From: Mesorhizobium sp. BR1-1-16
Lineage (GTDB): Bacteria > Pseudomonadota > Alphaproteobacteria > Rhizobiales > Kaistiaceae
Length of the DNA stretch: 64,000 bases
NCBI RefSeq assembly: GCF_020165495.1
Contig: NZ_JAIUIE010000001.1
Span: 744,001-808,000 of the forward strand
Direction: 5' to 3'
Shown one piece after another: positions 27,261 to 37,172 of the stretch (its first letter is position 1; each line of letters starts with the position of its first letter). Position numbers and translations under genes: made by a program. Below the pieces are notes generated by a model. The model did no database searches and was not told where the DNA came from. It was given only the letters and a program-made list of their open reading frames with translations.

Positions 27261-27881
27261 CTGGCCCGTCGCAGTGATCATACGCCCGAGGATCTCCGCC
27301 GCCTGGCGCTCGATGCCGCCCGCGCGATCGCGGCCGCTGAGGGACTGCGCGGCCTTACCGTGCGCCGGGTGGCCGAACGGATCGGCTATGCGCCGGGTAC
27401 GCTTTACAATCTCTTCGACAATCTGGATGCGCTGATCGTCACCCTGAATGGCGAGACGCTGGGCCGGCTCAGCGCCGCGCTCGCCGCGGCCGCCACGACT
27501 GGCGATGTGGCGGCGCGGCCATCGGCGCTGGTGAACGCCTATTTCGATTTCGTCGAGGCCGAGCCGCAGCTCTGGGCCGTGCTGTTCGAGCATCGCCTGC
27601 CAGAAGGGATATCGCTGCCTGACTGGTACCGGGATGGCCTTGCCGCTCTCGTGGATGGCGCCGTCGCCGCGCTTGAACCGGTCATGAGCGCTTGGCCGGA
27701 GGCGTCGCGGCGTGAGACGGTCGTCGCTATGTGGGCGGGGCTGCACGGCATCTCGACGCTGGCTGTGTCAGGCAAGCTCGGCCTGGTCGCGACGGGACCG
27801 CCGCGCCAGCTCGGCCATCTCATCGTCGAGCGAATCATCGCGGCAGGCCCGACAGCTGGTGGCTCGTTCATCATGTCGTAA
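27261..27881 (+). CDS. TetR family transcriptional regulator
   Basis: 206 aa if started at CTG 27261. The N-terminal helix-turn-helix is intact only when read from here: LARRSDHTPEDLRRLALD, then LTVRRVAERIGYAPGTLYNL with the Y-x-F recognition helix pattern (LYNLFDNLDAL). Starting at the first conventional codon (GTG 27360) would remove half the DNA-binding domain. GGGGAAG at 27249-27255 precedes the CTG. The C-terminal ligand domain has a WHG-like look (PQLWAVLFEHRLP). It is likely the repressor of the divergent phospholipid-salvage gene; the effector may be a fatty acyl compound (inference). Confidence 0.8.
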   Translation: MARRSDHTPEDLRRLALDAARAIAAAEGLRGLTVRRVAERIGYAPGTLYNLFDNLDALIVTLNGETLGRLSAALAAAATTGDVAARPSALVNAYFDFVEAEPQLWAVLFEHRLPEGISLPDWYRDGLAALVDGAVAALEPVMSAWPEASRRETVVAMWAGLHGISTLAVSGKLGLVATGPPRQLGHLIVERIIAAGPTAGGSFIMS

Positions 27882-27927
27882 AATGGTAATAAGTCGTTGG
27901 GGACCGTGGATTTAAGGGGCAGGCACT

Positions 27928-28605
27928 GTGCAGATAGCGGATATCGTCACGAGGCTCGGGCGCACCAGCTTCTTCAATGGTCTTGAGCGCGACGATCTCG
28001 TCCGCCTTGCGCAGATCATCCGCGTCACCACCCATCCGGCCGAGACGGTGCTGTTCGCGCAGGGCGATGAATCCGACGGGCTCTATGCGGTCGCCACCGG
28101 AATCGTGCGCATCTTCCTGACCGCCGAGGATGGCCGCGAACTGACGATCCAGCTGTTCGAGGAAGGCGAGGTGATCGGGGAGATCGCGCTGATCGATGGC
28201 CTGCCGCGCAGCGCTGGCGCGGCAACGCTGACGCCGACGCAGCTCATCTTCGTGCCGCGCCAGCCCTTCATGTCGCTGCTCGATTCATCACCGCGGCTGC
28301 AGCGCCAGATCATTCTCAGCCTCTGCGAGCGGCTGCGCCAGACCAACGACCAGGTCAACCGCGCCGTGTTTCACGATCTCCGTCATCGCCTGCTGGTGCT
28401 GCTGCGCCAGCTCGCGCTCATCCATGGGCGGATCGACCGCGATCAGGCGGTGGTCGAGCTCGATCTGACCCAGGGAACCCTCGCGCAGATGCTGGGCGCG
28501 AGCCGCGAGGCCGTGAACAAGCAGATTCGCGCCCTGATCAAGGAGGGCCGTCTCTCAATCGACGGTCATCACATCATCGTCCACCGGACGGTCAGGGAAT
28601 GCTGA
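27928..28605 (+). CDS. Crp/Fnr family transcriptional regulator
   Basis: 225 aa from GTG 27928. The N-terminal cyclic-nucleotide-binding-like domain spans about 10-125 (FAQGDESDGLYAVATG, EGEVIGEIALIDG) and the C-terminal Crp-type helix-turn-helix about 150-215 (DLTQGTLAQMLGASREAVNK). The Cys cluster of true FNR is absent, so oxygen sensing by a 4Fe-4S centre is unlikely. The ligand is unknown. It follows the TetR gene after 46 nt in the same direction and may share a transcript. Confidence 0.9.
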   Translation: MQIADIVTRLGRTSFFNGLERDDLVRLAQIIRVTTHPAETVLFAQGDESDGLYAVATGIVRIFLTAEDGRELTIQLFEEGEVIGEIALIDGLPRSAGAATLTPTQLIFVPRQPFMSLLDSSPRLQRQIILSLCERLRQTNDQVNRAVFHDLRHRLLVLLRQLALIHGRIDRDQAVVELDLTQGTLAQMLGASREAVNKQIRALIKEGRLSIDGHHIIVHRTVREC

Positions 28606-28640
28606 TCGTCCACCACGCATCTCTGCGCGTGCGGGGTTCG

Positions 28641-29207
28641 CTAGACCGGCTCGCCAGCGCCCAGGCCGAGGATATCCGCCGCAACCTCTGAAAGGTCGTC
28701 GTTCAACTGGTGATCACGCCCCGGGAGAACCTTCAGCCGCGCCTGAGGGATGGCCCTCGCGTTGAGATGCGCATGCGCGCCGGGGACGATGTCGTCAGCA
28801 TCGCCGTGATAGAGATAGACTGCCGTCGGCGGCGAGAGCCGCAAGCCGAGATCGGCCTTGGGGACGATCTCGTCGCTCGGCCAGCCGCCATCACCGATAT
28901 AGGGCATCGCGACCAGGAAGATGCCGGCGGGCGGATGCGCAGGCGGCTCATCGGCCAGGAAATGCACGAGGATCGTGGCGCCGATCGAATGGCCGACCAG
29001 CACGGCGCCCGCACCGAGCGCATCGATCTCTTCCCGCAGCACCGCGGCCCAGCGCATGACGTTGGGATCGTCTTCGGCCGGCATGCGTGGATAGCGGATT
29101 GCGTAGCCGGACCCGAGGTGACCCGCGAGGCTCGCCACCAACCGCTCGTCCCAGCCGTCATGCGTGCCTTCGCCGGCACCCTGGACGAAGAGAAGTTGCC
29201 GTGTCAT
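28641..29207 (-). CDS. RBBP9/YdeN-type alpha/beta hydrolase
   Basis: 188 aa from ATG 29207, with GGAGGT on the upstream minus strand. The oxyanion/N-terminal strand reads QLLFVQGAGEG, the nucleophile elbow is GHSIGA, the acid is in YHGDADDIVP and the histidine in LPGRDHQLNDD. Small serine hydrolases of this type have few known substrates. Downstream of pgi in the same orientation but separated by a terminator-like hairpin. Confidence 0.85.
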   Translation of the reverse strand: MTRQLLFVQGAGEGTHDGWDERLVASLAGHLGSGYAIRYPRMPAEDDPNVMRWAAVLREEIDALGAGAVLVGHSIGATILVHFLADEPPAHPPAGIFLVAMPYIGDGGWPSDEIVPKADLGLRLSPPTAVYLYHGDADDIVPGAHAHLNARAIPQARLKVLPGRDHQLNDDLSEVAADILGLGAGEPV

Positions 29208-29280
29208 GGCCACCTCCACGGGTCCGCTCAGCCATCACCACAAGAAGCGGCGCCAAGCCATTAGCGTCGACTTCAAACGA

Positions 29281-29306
29281 CCAAGGCTCGGTCTCCCGAG
29301 CCTTGG
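29281..29306 (-). terminator. 11-bp palindrome after pgi
   Basis: CCAAGGCTCGG (29281-29291) and CCGAGCCTTGG (29296-29306) form a perfect stem with a 4-nt loop, 42 nt past the pgi stop. On the minus strand the stem is followed by TCGTTTG, a weak U-run. Most likely the pgi transcription terminator. Confidence 0.6.
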
Positions 29307-29348
29307 CGTGATGCGATGCGCGGACGTTGATCCGGTCGGGCCGGCCGT

Positions 29349-31001
29349 TCAGCGCAGAGCAGCGATCGCGGCGACGAGGCCAGCGGTCGAGGCATCGCGC
29401 TTTTCGGCGCTTTCCGTGCCCTCGATCATCGGCAGCAGTTCCTTGGCGAGCTGCTTGCCGAGTTCGACGCCCCACTGGTCGAACGAATCGATGCCCCAGA
29501 TCGTGCCCTGGACGAACACCTGATGCTCATAGAGCGCAATCAGGCGGCCGAGCGTGAACGGATCGAGCAGCGTGTAGAGGATCGTATTGGTCGGCCGGTT
29601 GCCGGGGAACGTCTTGTGCGGCGCGAGACGGTCGGCCTCGGTCGGCACCTTGCCTTCAGCGAGAAGCTCAGTGCGCGCCTCGTCGGTCGTGCGGCCCTTC
29701 ATCAGCGCCTCGGTCTGCGCCAGGCAGCTGGCAATCAGCAGGTGGTGATGAATATCGTCGGGCTCATGCGCCCGGGCCGCAACGAGGAAATCGGCCGGAA
29801 TCGGATCCGTGCCCTGGTGCAGCAGCTGATAGAAAGCGTGCTGACCATTGGTGCCGGGCTCGCCCCAGACGAGCGGGCCGGTCGAATGCGAGACCGAGCT
29901 ACCGTCGAGCGTCACGCGCTTGCCGTTTGATTCCATGTCGAGCTGCTGCAGATAAGCGGCAAAGCGCAACAGCCGCTGATCATAGGCCAGCACCGCCTTG
30001 GCCGGGAAGCCGAGCACGTTGCGGTTCCAGATACCGACCAGCGCGAGCAGCACCGGCAGGTTGCGGTCGAGCGGCGCGTCGAGGAAATGATGGTCCATGG
30101 CATGGGCGCCGGCGAGGAAATCGCCGAAATTGTCGGGGCCGATGGCAATCATCACCGGCAGGCCGATCGCCGACCAGACCGAATAGCGCCCGCCAACCCA
30201 ATCCCAGAACCCGAAGGTGCGCTCGCTGGAGATACCGAAAGCGTTGACCTTGTCGAGCGCCGTCGACATCGCAGCGAAATGGTCGCCGACCGCCGCTTCG
30301 CCGAGCGCATCGACGATCCACTTCCGCGCCGTCGCGGCATTGGTCATGGTCTCAACGGTGGTGAAGGTCTTGGACGCGACGAGGAACAGCGTCGTCGCGG
30401 GATCGAGGCCGACCAGCGTATCGTGGATATGGGCGCCGTCGACATTGGAGACGAAATGCGCGCGCGGACCGTCGTGGTAGGGGCTGAGCGCCAGCGTCAC
30501 CATCGCAGGCCCGAGATCGGAGCCGCCGATGCCGATATTGACGACGTCGGTGATCTTGCCGCCGGTGCCGGCGATCGCGCCGCTGCGGATGCCATTGGCG
30601 AACGCCGCCATCGCATCCAGCACGGAATGCACCTCGTCGACGACGTTCGTGCCATCGACGACATAGGATTCGCCGCGCTGGGCGCGCAGCGCGACGTGCA
30701 GCACGGCGCGGTTCTCGGTGACGTTGATCTTCTCGCCGGCGAACATCTGCGCCCGGCGCGCCTCGACCCCGGCGGCACGCGCCAGATCGAGCAGCGCGAT
30801 CACGGCGGCGGTGTCGAGCCGGTTCTTGGAATAATCGAGCAGCAATCCGTCGACCGTCAGCGAAAGCCGCTGGAAGCGCTGCGGATCAGCCGCGAACATC
30901 TGGCGCATCGACTGCGCTTCGACGCGGTCCTTATGAGCGCGGAGGGCAGAGAAGGCGTTGGCAACTTCGGCCGCCACAGCGGCTGTTCGGACGGCGGTCA
31001 T
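29349..31001 (-). CDS. pgi: Glucose-6-phosphate isomerase
   Basis: 550 aa, interconverting glucose-6-phosphate and fructose-6-phosphate. The start is ATG 31001 ([15 protein letters not shown]); an open frame runs upstream to 31172 but has no family match. Signature blocks: [27 protein letters not shown] and the PGI signature region [19 protein letters not shown]. Length is standard. It is divergent from a ROK regulator, which may control it. Confidence 0.97.
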   Translation of the reverse strand: MTAVRTAAVAAEVANAFSALRAHKDRVEAQSMRQMFAADPQRFQRLSLTVDGLLLDYSKNRLDTAAVIALLDLARAAGVEARRAQMFAGEKINVTENRAVLHVALRAQRGESYVVDGTNVVDEVHSVLDAMAAFANGIRSGAIAGTGGKITDVVNIGIGGSDLGPAMVTLALSPYHDGPRAHFVSNVDGAHIHDTLVGLDPATTLFLVASKTFTTVETMTNAATARKWIVDALGEAAVGDHFAAMSTALDKVNAFGISSERTFGFWDWVGGRYSVWSAIGLPVMIAIGPDNFGDFLAGAHAMDHHFLDAPLDRNLPVLLALVGIWNRNVLGFPAKAVLAYDQRLLRFAAYLQQLDMESNGKRVTLDGSSVSHSTGPLVWGEPGTNGQHAFYQLLHQGTDPIPADFLVAARAHEPDDIHHHLLIASCLAQTEALMKGRTTDEARTELLAEGKVPTEADRLAPHKTFPGNRPTNTILYTLLDPFTLGRLIALYEHQVFVQGTIWGIDSFDQWGVELGKQLAKELLPMIEGTESAEKRDASTAGLVAAIAALR

Positions 31002-31082
31002 AGAGTGCATCCTTCGCATAAGGCGGGGCCCAGAGGACATACGACGGCGTTCGCTCTCAGGCAAGGCTGTGCGCCCGCTGGG

Positions 31083-31115
31083 GGCTTGGCTTGAAAGTCC
31101 TTGGAAAGCCAAGCC
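31083..31115. repeat. 10-bp inverted repeat between pgi and the ROK gene
   Basis: GGCTTGGCTT (31083-31092) and AAGCCAAGCC (31106-31115) are perfect complements separated by 13 nt, in the 165-nt divergent promoter region. The spacing (23 bp centre to centre) suits an operator bound by a dimeric regulator such as the adjacent ROK protein, though an RNA hairpin is also possible. Confidence 0.5.
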
Positions 31116-31166
31116 TGATCGACCATTCTCGCCCGCGTTGAGACACGAGTCCTTTAGAGTGAAGTC

Positions 31167-32450
31167 TTGCAAAGCAAAGCCGACACCGAACTGGTTCGCC
31201 GTCAGAACCGCGGCTTAGTGCTCGAGGCGCTGCGGCGGGTCGGCATGATGGCGCGGGTCGAACTCGGCCGGACGACGGGTCTGAGCCCGGCGACCATCTC
31301 GGCCATCACGGGCGACCTCCTCGCCGAAAATCTCATCGTGACTGCCGCGATCGACGACAAGGCCGAAAAGCCGCTCGGGCGCGGGCGCCCACGCGTCGCG
31401 CTGTCGCTCAATCCCGAGGCCGGCTATGTGCTCGGCGTCAAGATCTCGTTGAATTCGGTGACGCTGATCCTGTCGGACTATTCCGGCCATCTCGTCGACC
31501 GGACGCGCCTGCCGATCCCGACCATGGGACCCGACGCGCCGCAATTCGTGCCGCGTCTCGCCGCTGCGATCCGCGACTATCTGCGCCAGCGCGACATCCC
31601 GCTCGGCCAGGTTCCTGAGATACCCATCGCCATTCCAGGCGTCGTCGACCGGACCACGGGCCGTCTCGTCTGGAGCCCGACCGTTTCGGTTGATGTCGGC
31701 GCCGTGCCGGGCCCTCTCAGCGAGGCGCTAGGCGTTCCGGTCTCGATGACCAACGACGTCGACATGATGGCGCAGGCCCTGAACTCGCGCGATCCGGTGC
31801 ATTACGGCGGCACATTCGCGGTCATCTTCATCGCCTATGGCATCGGCATGGGCCTTTACGTCAATGGTCGCCTGTTCTCGGGCGCCTTTGGCTCCGGTGC
31901 CGAGTTCGGCCACACGAATCATGTGCCCGGCGGCCCGCTGTGCCGCTGCGGCCGCCGCGGCTGCGTCGAAGCCTATGTCGCGGATTATGCCATCTACCGA
32001 TCGATCGAGCGCCTTCCGCCCGATGAGCCGCCCGCCGACATCGATCCCGACGCGGAGACCATGGCGAAGCTCGAGGCGCGGGCGCGCGCAGGCGATGATC
32101 GCGTACGCACGGCCTATCATCAGGCCGGTCTTGCGCTCGGCTACGGACTTTCGCGCATGATGGGCCTCATCAACCCCGGACGCGTCGTTCTCACCGGACG
32201 CGGCATCGCTGCCTTCGACCTGATGCAGCAGGGCTTCAACACCGGCATCGAAGAAGGGCTGGTGACGGAGATCGCCAACATGACCGAGATCGAGGTGCTT
32301 TCGCCCGAAGACGATCTTGTCGATGTCGGCATTCTCGCGGGCGCGCTGCAGCGTCTCGACCGCGAGGTCTTCGCAAGTTCCGACCACGAGCCCGTCCCGG
32401 CGCGCAAGCGTCCGCCGCTGCCGGCGGCCGGGGTTCCGGCCAAGGCATGA
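31167..32450 (+). CDS. ROK family transcriptional regulator
   Basis: 427 aa from TTG 31167 ([15 protein letters not shown]); later ATGs would remove the DNA-binding part. Winged helix at about residues 10-75 ([20 protein letters not shown]), then a ROK sugar-kinase-like domain with the zinc motif [12 protein letters not shown]. The normal DxGGT phosphate-binding motif is replaced by [10 protein letters not shown], as in NagC/Mlc-type regulators that bind sugars without phosphorylating them. Divergent from pgi, so control of glycolytic or amino-sugar genes is likely (inference). Confidence 0.9.
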   Translation: MQSKADTELVRRQNRGLVLEALRRVGMMARVELGRTTGLSPATISAITGDLLAENLIVTAAIDDKAEKPLGRGRPRVALSLNPEAGYVLGVKISLNSVTLILSDYSGHLVDRTRLPIPTMGPDAPQFVPRLAAAIRDYLRQRDIPLGQVPEIPIAIPGVVDRTTGRLVWSPTVSVDVGAVPGPLSEALGVPVSMTNDVDMMAQALNSRDPVHYGGTFAVIFIAYGIGMGLYVNGRLFSGAFGSGAEFGHTNHVPGGPLCRCGRRGCVEAYVADYAIYRSIERLPPDEPPADIDPDAETMAKLEARARAGDDRVRTAYHQAGLALGYGLSRMMGLINPGRVVLTGRGIAAFDLMQQGFNTGIEEGLVTEIANMTEIEVLSPEDDLVDVGILAGALQRLDREVFASSDHEPVPARKRPPLPAAGVPAKA

Positions 32451-32460
32451 GCGGCGCCCG

Positions 32461-33651
32461 TCAGCGCTTCAGCCATCCCGAGATGCGGTCAACCGCTTCG
32501 GCAATCTCGGCTTCGGCGCCGGCAAAGGAAAAGCGGATATAGCCGTCGCCGCGCGCGCGGTCGAAATCGAGCCCCGGCGTTGCGGCGACGCTAGCCTCGG
32601 TCAGCATGGCCTTGGCAAAAGCGGCGGAATCATTGGTGAAGCGCCGCGTCGAGGCATAGACATAGAACGCCCCGTCGACGGGAAAGAAGTCGTCGAAACC
32701 GATTTCGGGCAGCCGCTCCAGCAGCAGGCGCCGATTGGCGGCATAGCCGGCCTTGATCGTTTCCAGTTCCTCCGTCGCCTCGAAGGCGGCGAGCGCGGCG
32801 CGCTGCGAGAGGTCGGGTGCCGAAATGTAGAGGCTCTGTCCGATGCGCTCCACCGGCCGGACCAGCGCTTCCGGTAGCACCATCCAGCCGATGCGCCAGC
32901 CGGTCATGCAGTAATATTTCGAGAATGAGTTGATGACGATCGCCTCGTCGGAAAAGGTGAGGGCGGTCGTCTCCGTCCCCTCATAGACGAGGCGGTGATA
33001 GATCTCGTCCGAGATGAAGCGGATCCCGAGCCGATTGGCGCTGTCGATCAGCGCCCCAAGCGCCGCGGGCGTCATCATCGTACCGGTGGGGTTGGCCGGG
33101 CTCGCAATCAGCACGCCGGCAAGCGGACCACTGGCATGGGCGCGCTCCAACATCTCCGGTGTCACGGCGTGGCGGTCCCGCGCGGCCGTCGGCAGCTCGA
33201 CGACATGCAGTCCGAGGGCCGCGAGGATGTTGCGATAGGCAGGATAGCCGGGCGCTGCGATCGCGACGCGGTCGCCATGGTCGAAGGCGGCGAGGAAGGC
33301 GAGGTTGAAACCCGCCGACGAGCCGGTGGTCACCGCGATGCGCGAAGCCGGGACGGTGATGCCGTAGAGTTCCTCATAGTGGCGTGCGATCCGCTCACGC
33401 AAAGGCCGCCAGCCAAGCGCTTCCGTATAGCCGAGCCGGCCGCCATCGAGCGCCGCCCGCGCCGCTTCGCGCACGAGGCGCGGCGTCGCAGCCCCGGGTT
33501 CGCCGATTTCCATGTGGAGAACACGCTGGCCTGCCGCTTCCAGGGCATTGGCTGCCGACTTCACGTCCATGGCGATGAACGGCGCAACGGCGCTGCGGCG
33601 CGAGGGCCCGTCGGACGGGCCGATCAACGGAACTTGTTCGTCTCTATTCAT
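32461..33651 (-). CDS. PLP-dependent aminotransferase, class I/II
   Basis: 396 aa from ATG 33651 (MNRDEQVPLIGP). Fold type I enzyme: the PLP lysine is in INSFSKYYCMTGWRIGW, the Asn/Pro block in SPANPTGTMM, the Asp/Tyr pair in ISDEIYHRLVY and the C-terminal Arg in DGYIRFSFA. The class includes aspartate, alanine and aromatic aminotransferases; the substrate cannot be decided. A longer open frame to 34665 is only antisense of the M48 gene. Divergent from that gene across 126 nt. Confidence 0.92.
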   Translation of the reverse strand: MNRDEQVPLIGPSDGPSRRSAVAPFIAMDVKSAANALEAAGQRVLHMEIGEPGAATPRLVREAARAALDGGRLGYTEALGWRPLRERIARHYEELYGITVPASRIAVTTGSSAGFNLAFLAAFDHGDRVAIAAPGYPAYRNILAALGLHVVELPTAARDRHAVTPEMLERAHASGPLAGVLIASPANPTGTMMTPAALGALIDSANRLGIRFISDEIYHRLVYEGTETTALTFSDEAIVINSFSKYYCMTGWRIGWMVLPEALVRPVERIGQSLYISAPDLSQRAALAAFEATEELETIKAGYAANRRLLLERLPEIGFDDFFPVDGAFYVYASTRRFTNDSAAFAKAMLTEASVAATPGLDFDRARGDGYIRFSFAGAEAEIAEAVDRISGWLKR

Positions 33652-33777
33652 GCAGCGTGTTGTCCTTGCCGGCCAAGTCTTGCTATTGCCCCATTGATCT
33701 GGCCATCGATAGGCTGACCATGCGATGGCCGCGCTTTTACAGCGCCGGACCTTCAAGAGGAAGAACGGGCTCAGGGC

Positions 33778-35181
33778 ATGTTGATGACGGCGGGGCGCAA
33801 GTTGCGGGGCATGGCACGCGGACTGCTGGCAGCGGCAGCCGGCGTGTCGATGCTGTCGACGGCCTGCCTTTCTCCTGCGATCGCCCAAAGCGCTGACAGG
33901 CGCAACTTCATTCGCGATGCCGAGACCGAGGCGCTGATCCAGGATTATATCGGGCCGATTTTCAAGGCGGCGGGCGTGCGCTCCAGCTCCGTTCAGCTGT
34001 TCCTGGTCGAGGATCCGTCGTTCAATGCCTTCGTCGCCTCGGGCCAGAAGCTCGTCGTGAATACCGGCGCAATCATCGATTCGAAGACGCCGAACGAACT
34101 GATCGGCGTGCTGGCGCACGAGACTGGCCATCTTGCCGGTGACCATCAGGCCAAACTGCGCGAACAGGTCGATCGTGCCAATACGCTGGCCACGATTGGC
34201 GCCCTGGCGGGCATCGGCGCTGCAATCGCCGGCTCGGCGACGGGATCGGGCGACGCCGCGCGTGCCGGCGGCGGCATCGTCGCCGGATCGAGCGAGGCCG
34301 CCCGCCGCTCCCTGCTCGGCTATCAGCGCTCGGAGGAGATGGCGGCCGATCAGTCGGCGCTGGTCTATCTGAAGAAGAGTGGCCAGTCCGCCAAGGGCAT
34401 GCTGACGACCTTCAATCGCTTCGCCGACAACACGTTGTTTTCCTCGCGCGGGGTCAATCCCTATCTGCAGAGCCATCCCATGCCGCGCGAGCGTATCGAC
34501 CTGATCGAGCGCGAGGCGAAGGCGAGCCCTTTTTACAACGCGAAGGATTCCGCTGCCCTGCAGGCGCGCCATAACATGGTGCGGGCAAAGCTCGTCGGCT
34601 TCACTGGCGATACGGACACGATCATGCGGCGCTATCCGCCGAGCGACACGTCCTTGCCGGCACAATATGCCCGCGCCATTGCAGCCTATCGCAACGGCAA
34701 CTCGCAGGGTGGTCTCACCATGCTGGACTCACTGTTGAGGGCGCAGCCGAAGAACCCCTATTTCTGGGAGCTGCAAGGCCAGATCCAGCTTGAGAACGGC
34801 CGCGCCGGCCTCGCCGTTCCCGGCCTTCGCAAGGCGGTGGCGCTGGCGCCGCGCTCCGGTCTCCTGAAGATCATGCTCGGCCAGGCGCTGGTCGAATCGG
34901 GCGATCCGAAATCCGTGAACGAAGCGGTCAAGAACCTTACCATCGGTCTCCGCGACGATCCGGACGTGCCGATCGGCTATCGCAGCCTTGCCCGCGCCTA
35001 TGCGATGCGCGGCGAGATTCCGATGGCGGATCTCGCCACCGCGCAGGGCGAGTTTGCCGCCGGCAACTACGCCGCTGCCAAGGCCCATGCCGCGCGGGCG
35101 CAAGGTGCCCTGAAGCGCGGCTCGCCGGCCTGGCTTCGGGCCGACGACATCGTGTCCTTTACTCCCGCGCAACCGGGCTGA
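33778..35181 (+). CDS. M48 family metalloprotease with TPR repeats (BepA-like)
   Basis: 467 aa. Signal peptide at about residues 1-37 (ending AIAQSA). The zinc site HETGH is at 114-118 and the third ligand Glu in RSEEMAADQSAL near 196. The C-terminal half (about 290-450) is made of TPR-like helices (LGQALVESGDPKSVNEAVKN). This is the architecture of periplasmic BepA/YfgC, which trims or helps assemble outer-membrane proteins such as LptD. Followed in the same direction by the DsbA-like gene, another periplasmic quality-control protein. ATG 33784 is an alternative start. Confidence 0.92.
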   Translation: MLMTAGRKLRGMARGLLAAAAGVSMLSTACLSPAIAQSADRRNFIRDAETEALIQDYIGPIFKAAGVRSSSVQLFLVEDPSFNAFVASGQKLVVNTGAIIDSKTPNELIGVLAHETGHLAGDHQAKLREQVDRANTLATIGALAGIGAAIAGSATGSGDAARAGGGIVAGSSEAARRSLLGYQRSEEMAADQSALVYLKKSGQSAKGMLTTFNRFADNTLFSSRGVNPYLQSHPMPRERIDLIEREAKASPFYNAKDSAALQARHNMVRAKLVGFTGDTDTIMRRYPPSDTSLPAQYARAIAAYRNGNSQGGLTMLDSLLRAQPKNPYFWELQGQIQLENGRAGLAVPGLRKAVALAPRSGLLKIMLGQALVESGDPKSVNEAVKNLTIGLRDDPDVPIGYRSLARAYAMRGEIPMADLATAQGEFAAGNYAAAKAHAARAQGALKRGSPAWLRADDIVSFTPAQPG

Positions 35182-35247
35182 CCTATCCTCGCGGTGTGAC
35201 CTCAACCGGCCGCCGCCGCCTCCATTTCCAGCAAGGGTCCGTGCTTC

Positions 35248-36072
35248 ATGTTCGAGATTTTCCCGACAAGTCCCTTAAGGGCGGCAGCGCGCGGTGCGCT
35301 GCGGATGGCCTCTTGCGCCGGTCTTGCAGCGGTGGTCGTTGCCGGCCTTGCCGCAGCACCGGCGGTGGCCAAGGCCGATCAGGCTGCCTTCGACAAGACG
35401 CAGCAGGAGGCGATCGGCGCGATCGTCAAGGACTACCTGATGCAGCATCCGGAAGTCATCCGCGACGCGATGCAGGAACTTGATCGTCGCCAGCAGATGG
35501 CTGAAGCAGATGCCAAGAAGGCAAATGTCGCGAAATATGCCGATCTCTTGTTCAATTCAAAGCGTCAGGTCGTACTCGGCAATCCAGACGGCGATGTCAC
35601 GCTTGTGGAGTTCTTCGATTACAATTGCGGTTACTGCAAGCGCGCCCATGCCGACATGAAGCGGCTGATGGACGAGGACAAGGGCCTTCGCGTCGTGCTG
35701 AAGGAATTCCCGGTTCTTGGACCCGGCTCCGAGGAAGCCGCGCAGATCGCTGTCGTCGTGCACGAGATGGCGCCCGACAAGTACCAGGCCTTCTTCGACG
35801 AACTGCTGATGAGCAAGGGCGAGGTCAACGGCGCCCGGGCGCTGGCGGTCGCGACCGATATCGGCCTCGATGCGGACGCCATCAAGGCGCGGCTGAAGGA
35901 GCCCGAGATTGCCGCGACGATCAACGAATCATACGCCTTGGCACAGGCGCTCGGCATCAATGGAACGCCGACTTATGTGATGCAGGGCGATGTCGTGGTC
36001 GGCGCCGTCGGCTACGACACGCTGAAGCAGAAGATCAAGTCGGTCCGCGACTGCGGCCAGGCGACCTGCTGA
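35248..36072 (+). CDS. DsbA family thiol-disulfide oxidoreductase
   Basis: 274 aa exported protein. Signal peptide at about 1-44 (SCAGLAAVVVAGLAAAPAVA). A helical region at about 50-95 (VKDYLMQHPEVIRDAMQEL) is typical of the Com1/ScsC-like group and may support oligomerisation. The thioredoxin domain has C127-G-Y-C130 (FFDYNCGYCKRA) and the cis-Pro loop INGTPTYVM. An extra Cys pair sits at the very C-terminus (RDCGQATC). It likely oxidises or isomerises disulfides in the periplasm. A terminator follows. Confidence 0.93.
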   Translation: MFEIFPTSPLRAAARGALRMASCAGLAAVVVAGLAAAPAVAKADQAAFDKTQQEAIGAIVKDYLMQHPEVIRDAMQELDRRQQMAEADAKKANVAKYADLLFNSKRQVVLGNPDGDVTLVEFFDYNCGYCKRAHADMKRLMDEDKGLRVVLKEFPVLGPGSEEAAQIAVVVHEMAPDKYQAFFDELLMSKGEVNGARALAVATDIGLDADAIKARLKEPEIAATINESYALAQALGINGTPTYVMQGDVVVGAVGYDTLKQKIKSVRDCGQATC

Positions 36073-36097
36073 TTGCCGCAAGAGCCCTGCAATCCAC

Positions 36098-36127
36098 AAA
36101 GCTCCGCCCCTCCGAGGGCGGGGCTTT
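36098..36127 (+). terminator. Intrinsic terminator after the DsbA-like gene
   Basis: GCTCCGCCC (36101-36109) pairs with GGGCGGGGC (36116-36124, one G-U pair), followed by TTTTCC. It lies about 30 nt past the stop and separates the periplasmic pair from the aroQ-accBC operon. Confidence 0.8.
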
Positions 36128-36221
36128 TCCTTTGCCGGCCGACCCCCTATAACCGGCGCGCTCCGGCCCGTGCGCTTTCGCATGGCCGGTGGCGGTCAAC
36201 GGTTGCGGCAGAAGCCATTCG

Positions 36222-36659
36222 ATGACGATTTCGGTCCTGGTCCTCAACGGCCCCAATCTCAACATGCTCGGCAAGCGGGAACCCGGCGTCTATGGCGCAC
36301 GGACGCTCGCGGAGATCGAGGAAGAGACGACGGCCTTCGGCGCCGGTCTCGGCATCAGCGTCGACTTCCGCCAGTCAAATCACGAAGGCATGCTGGTCGA
36401 CTGGATCCATGAGGCGCTCGGGCGCTGCCGTGGTATCGTCATCAATCCCGGCGCCTACACCCACACCTCCATTGCGCTGCAGGACGCCATTCGTGCGGTC
36501 GGCCTGCCGACGATCGAAGTGCATCTGTCGAATGTCTTTGCCCGAGAGACGTTCCGTCACCACTCCTACATTTCTCCGGCCGCCCTCGGCGTCATCTGCG
36601 GGTTCGGCCCGCTCGGCTACCAGCTGGCGCTGACGGCGCTTCAGCCGCATGTCGTCTGA
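36222..36659 (+). CDS. aroQ: 3-dehydroquinate dehydratase, type II
   Basis: 145 aa, third step of the shikimate pathway. The start is ATG 36222 ([17 protein letters not shown]). The catalytic Tyr is residue 24 in KREPGVYG, the loop Arg nearby, the substrate Asn in [11 protein letters not shown], and the catalytic His in [12 protein letters not shown]. First gene of a run with accB and accC, an arrangement common in Rhizobiales. Confidence 0.97.
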   Translation: MTISVLVLNGPNLNMLGKREPGVYGARTLAEIEEETTAFGAGLGISVDFRQSNHEGMLVDWIHEALGRCRGIVINPGAYTHTSIALQDAIRAVGLPTIEVHLSNVFARETFRHHSYISPAALGVICGFGPLGYQLALTALQPHVV

Positions 36660-36699
36660 TACGGACAAGGCAAGGTCGCTCCATGAAAGTGCGAAACTC

Positions 36700-37158
36700 A
36701 TGACGAACAAGACATCGACCATCGATCAGGAACTGATCCGCCAGTTGGCGACATTGCTGACCGAAACTGATCTCACCGAGATCGAGGTCGAGCATGGCGA
36801 TTTGCGCATCCGCGTCGCGCGCAATCTCCAGGCGGCGCCCGTCGCGTATCAGGTCGCGCCCCAGGCGCCACAGGCGGCGGCCGCTGCCGTTGTGGTCCCC
36901 GCCGAGACGAGCCTTGCCGGTCACCCGGGCACCGTTCCCTCGCCGATGGTCGGAACGGCCTATCGTTCGCCGGAGCCGGGTGCGAAGACCTTCGTCGAGA
37001 TCGGCGACACGGTTCGGGAGGGGCAGACGCTGCTCATCGTCGAGGCGATGAAGACGATGAACCAGATTCCCGCGCCGCGGGCAGGCACCGTGAAGGCGAT
37101 CATGGTCACCGACGGGCAGCCGGTCGAGTACGGCGAACCGCTGCTGATCATCGAGTGA
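36700..37158 (+). CDS. accB: Biotin carboxyl carrier protein of acetyl-CoA carboxylase
   Basis: 152 aa carrier of the biotin moved between biotin carboxylase and carboxyltransferase. The start is ATG 36700 ([16 protein letters not shown]). An Ala/Pro-rich linker at about 46-70 precedes the biotinyl domain, with the biotin Lys at residue 118 in [13 protein letters not shown] (the EAMKT variant frequent in alphaproteobacteria). It lies between aroQ and accC and its stop overlaps the accC reading frame. Confidence 0.96.
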   Translation: MTNKTSTIDQELIRQLATLLTETDLTEIEVEHGDLRIRVARNLQAAPVAYQVAPQAPQAAAAAVVVPAETSLAGHPGTVPSPMVGTAYRSPEPGAKTFVEIGDTVREGQTLLIVEAMKTMNQIPAPRAGTVKAIMVTDGQPVEYGEPLLIIE

Positions 37159-37172
37159 GCACCATTCAGCCG

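Noticed and set aside
27928-28605. Reading the Crp/Fnr protein as an oxygen-sensing FNR
   Set aside because: The N-terminal Cys cluster needed for a 4Fe-4S centre is missing.
30087-31094. Plus-strand open frame opposite pgi
   Set aside because: Antisense shadow of pgi with skewed Arg/Asp content.
33652-34665. N-terminal extension of the aminotransferase reading frame
   Set aside because: It lies wholly antisense to the M48 protease gene and has no homologous look; the family start is at 33651.
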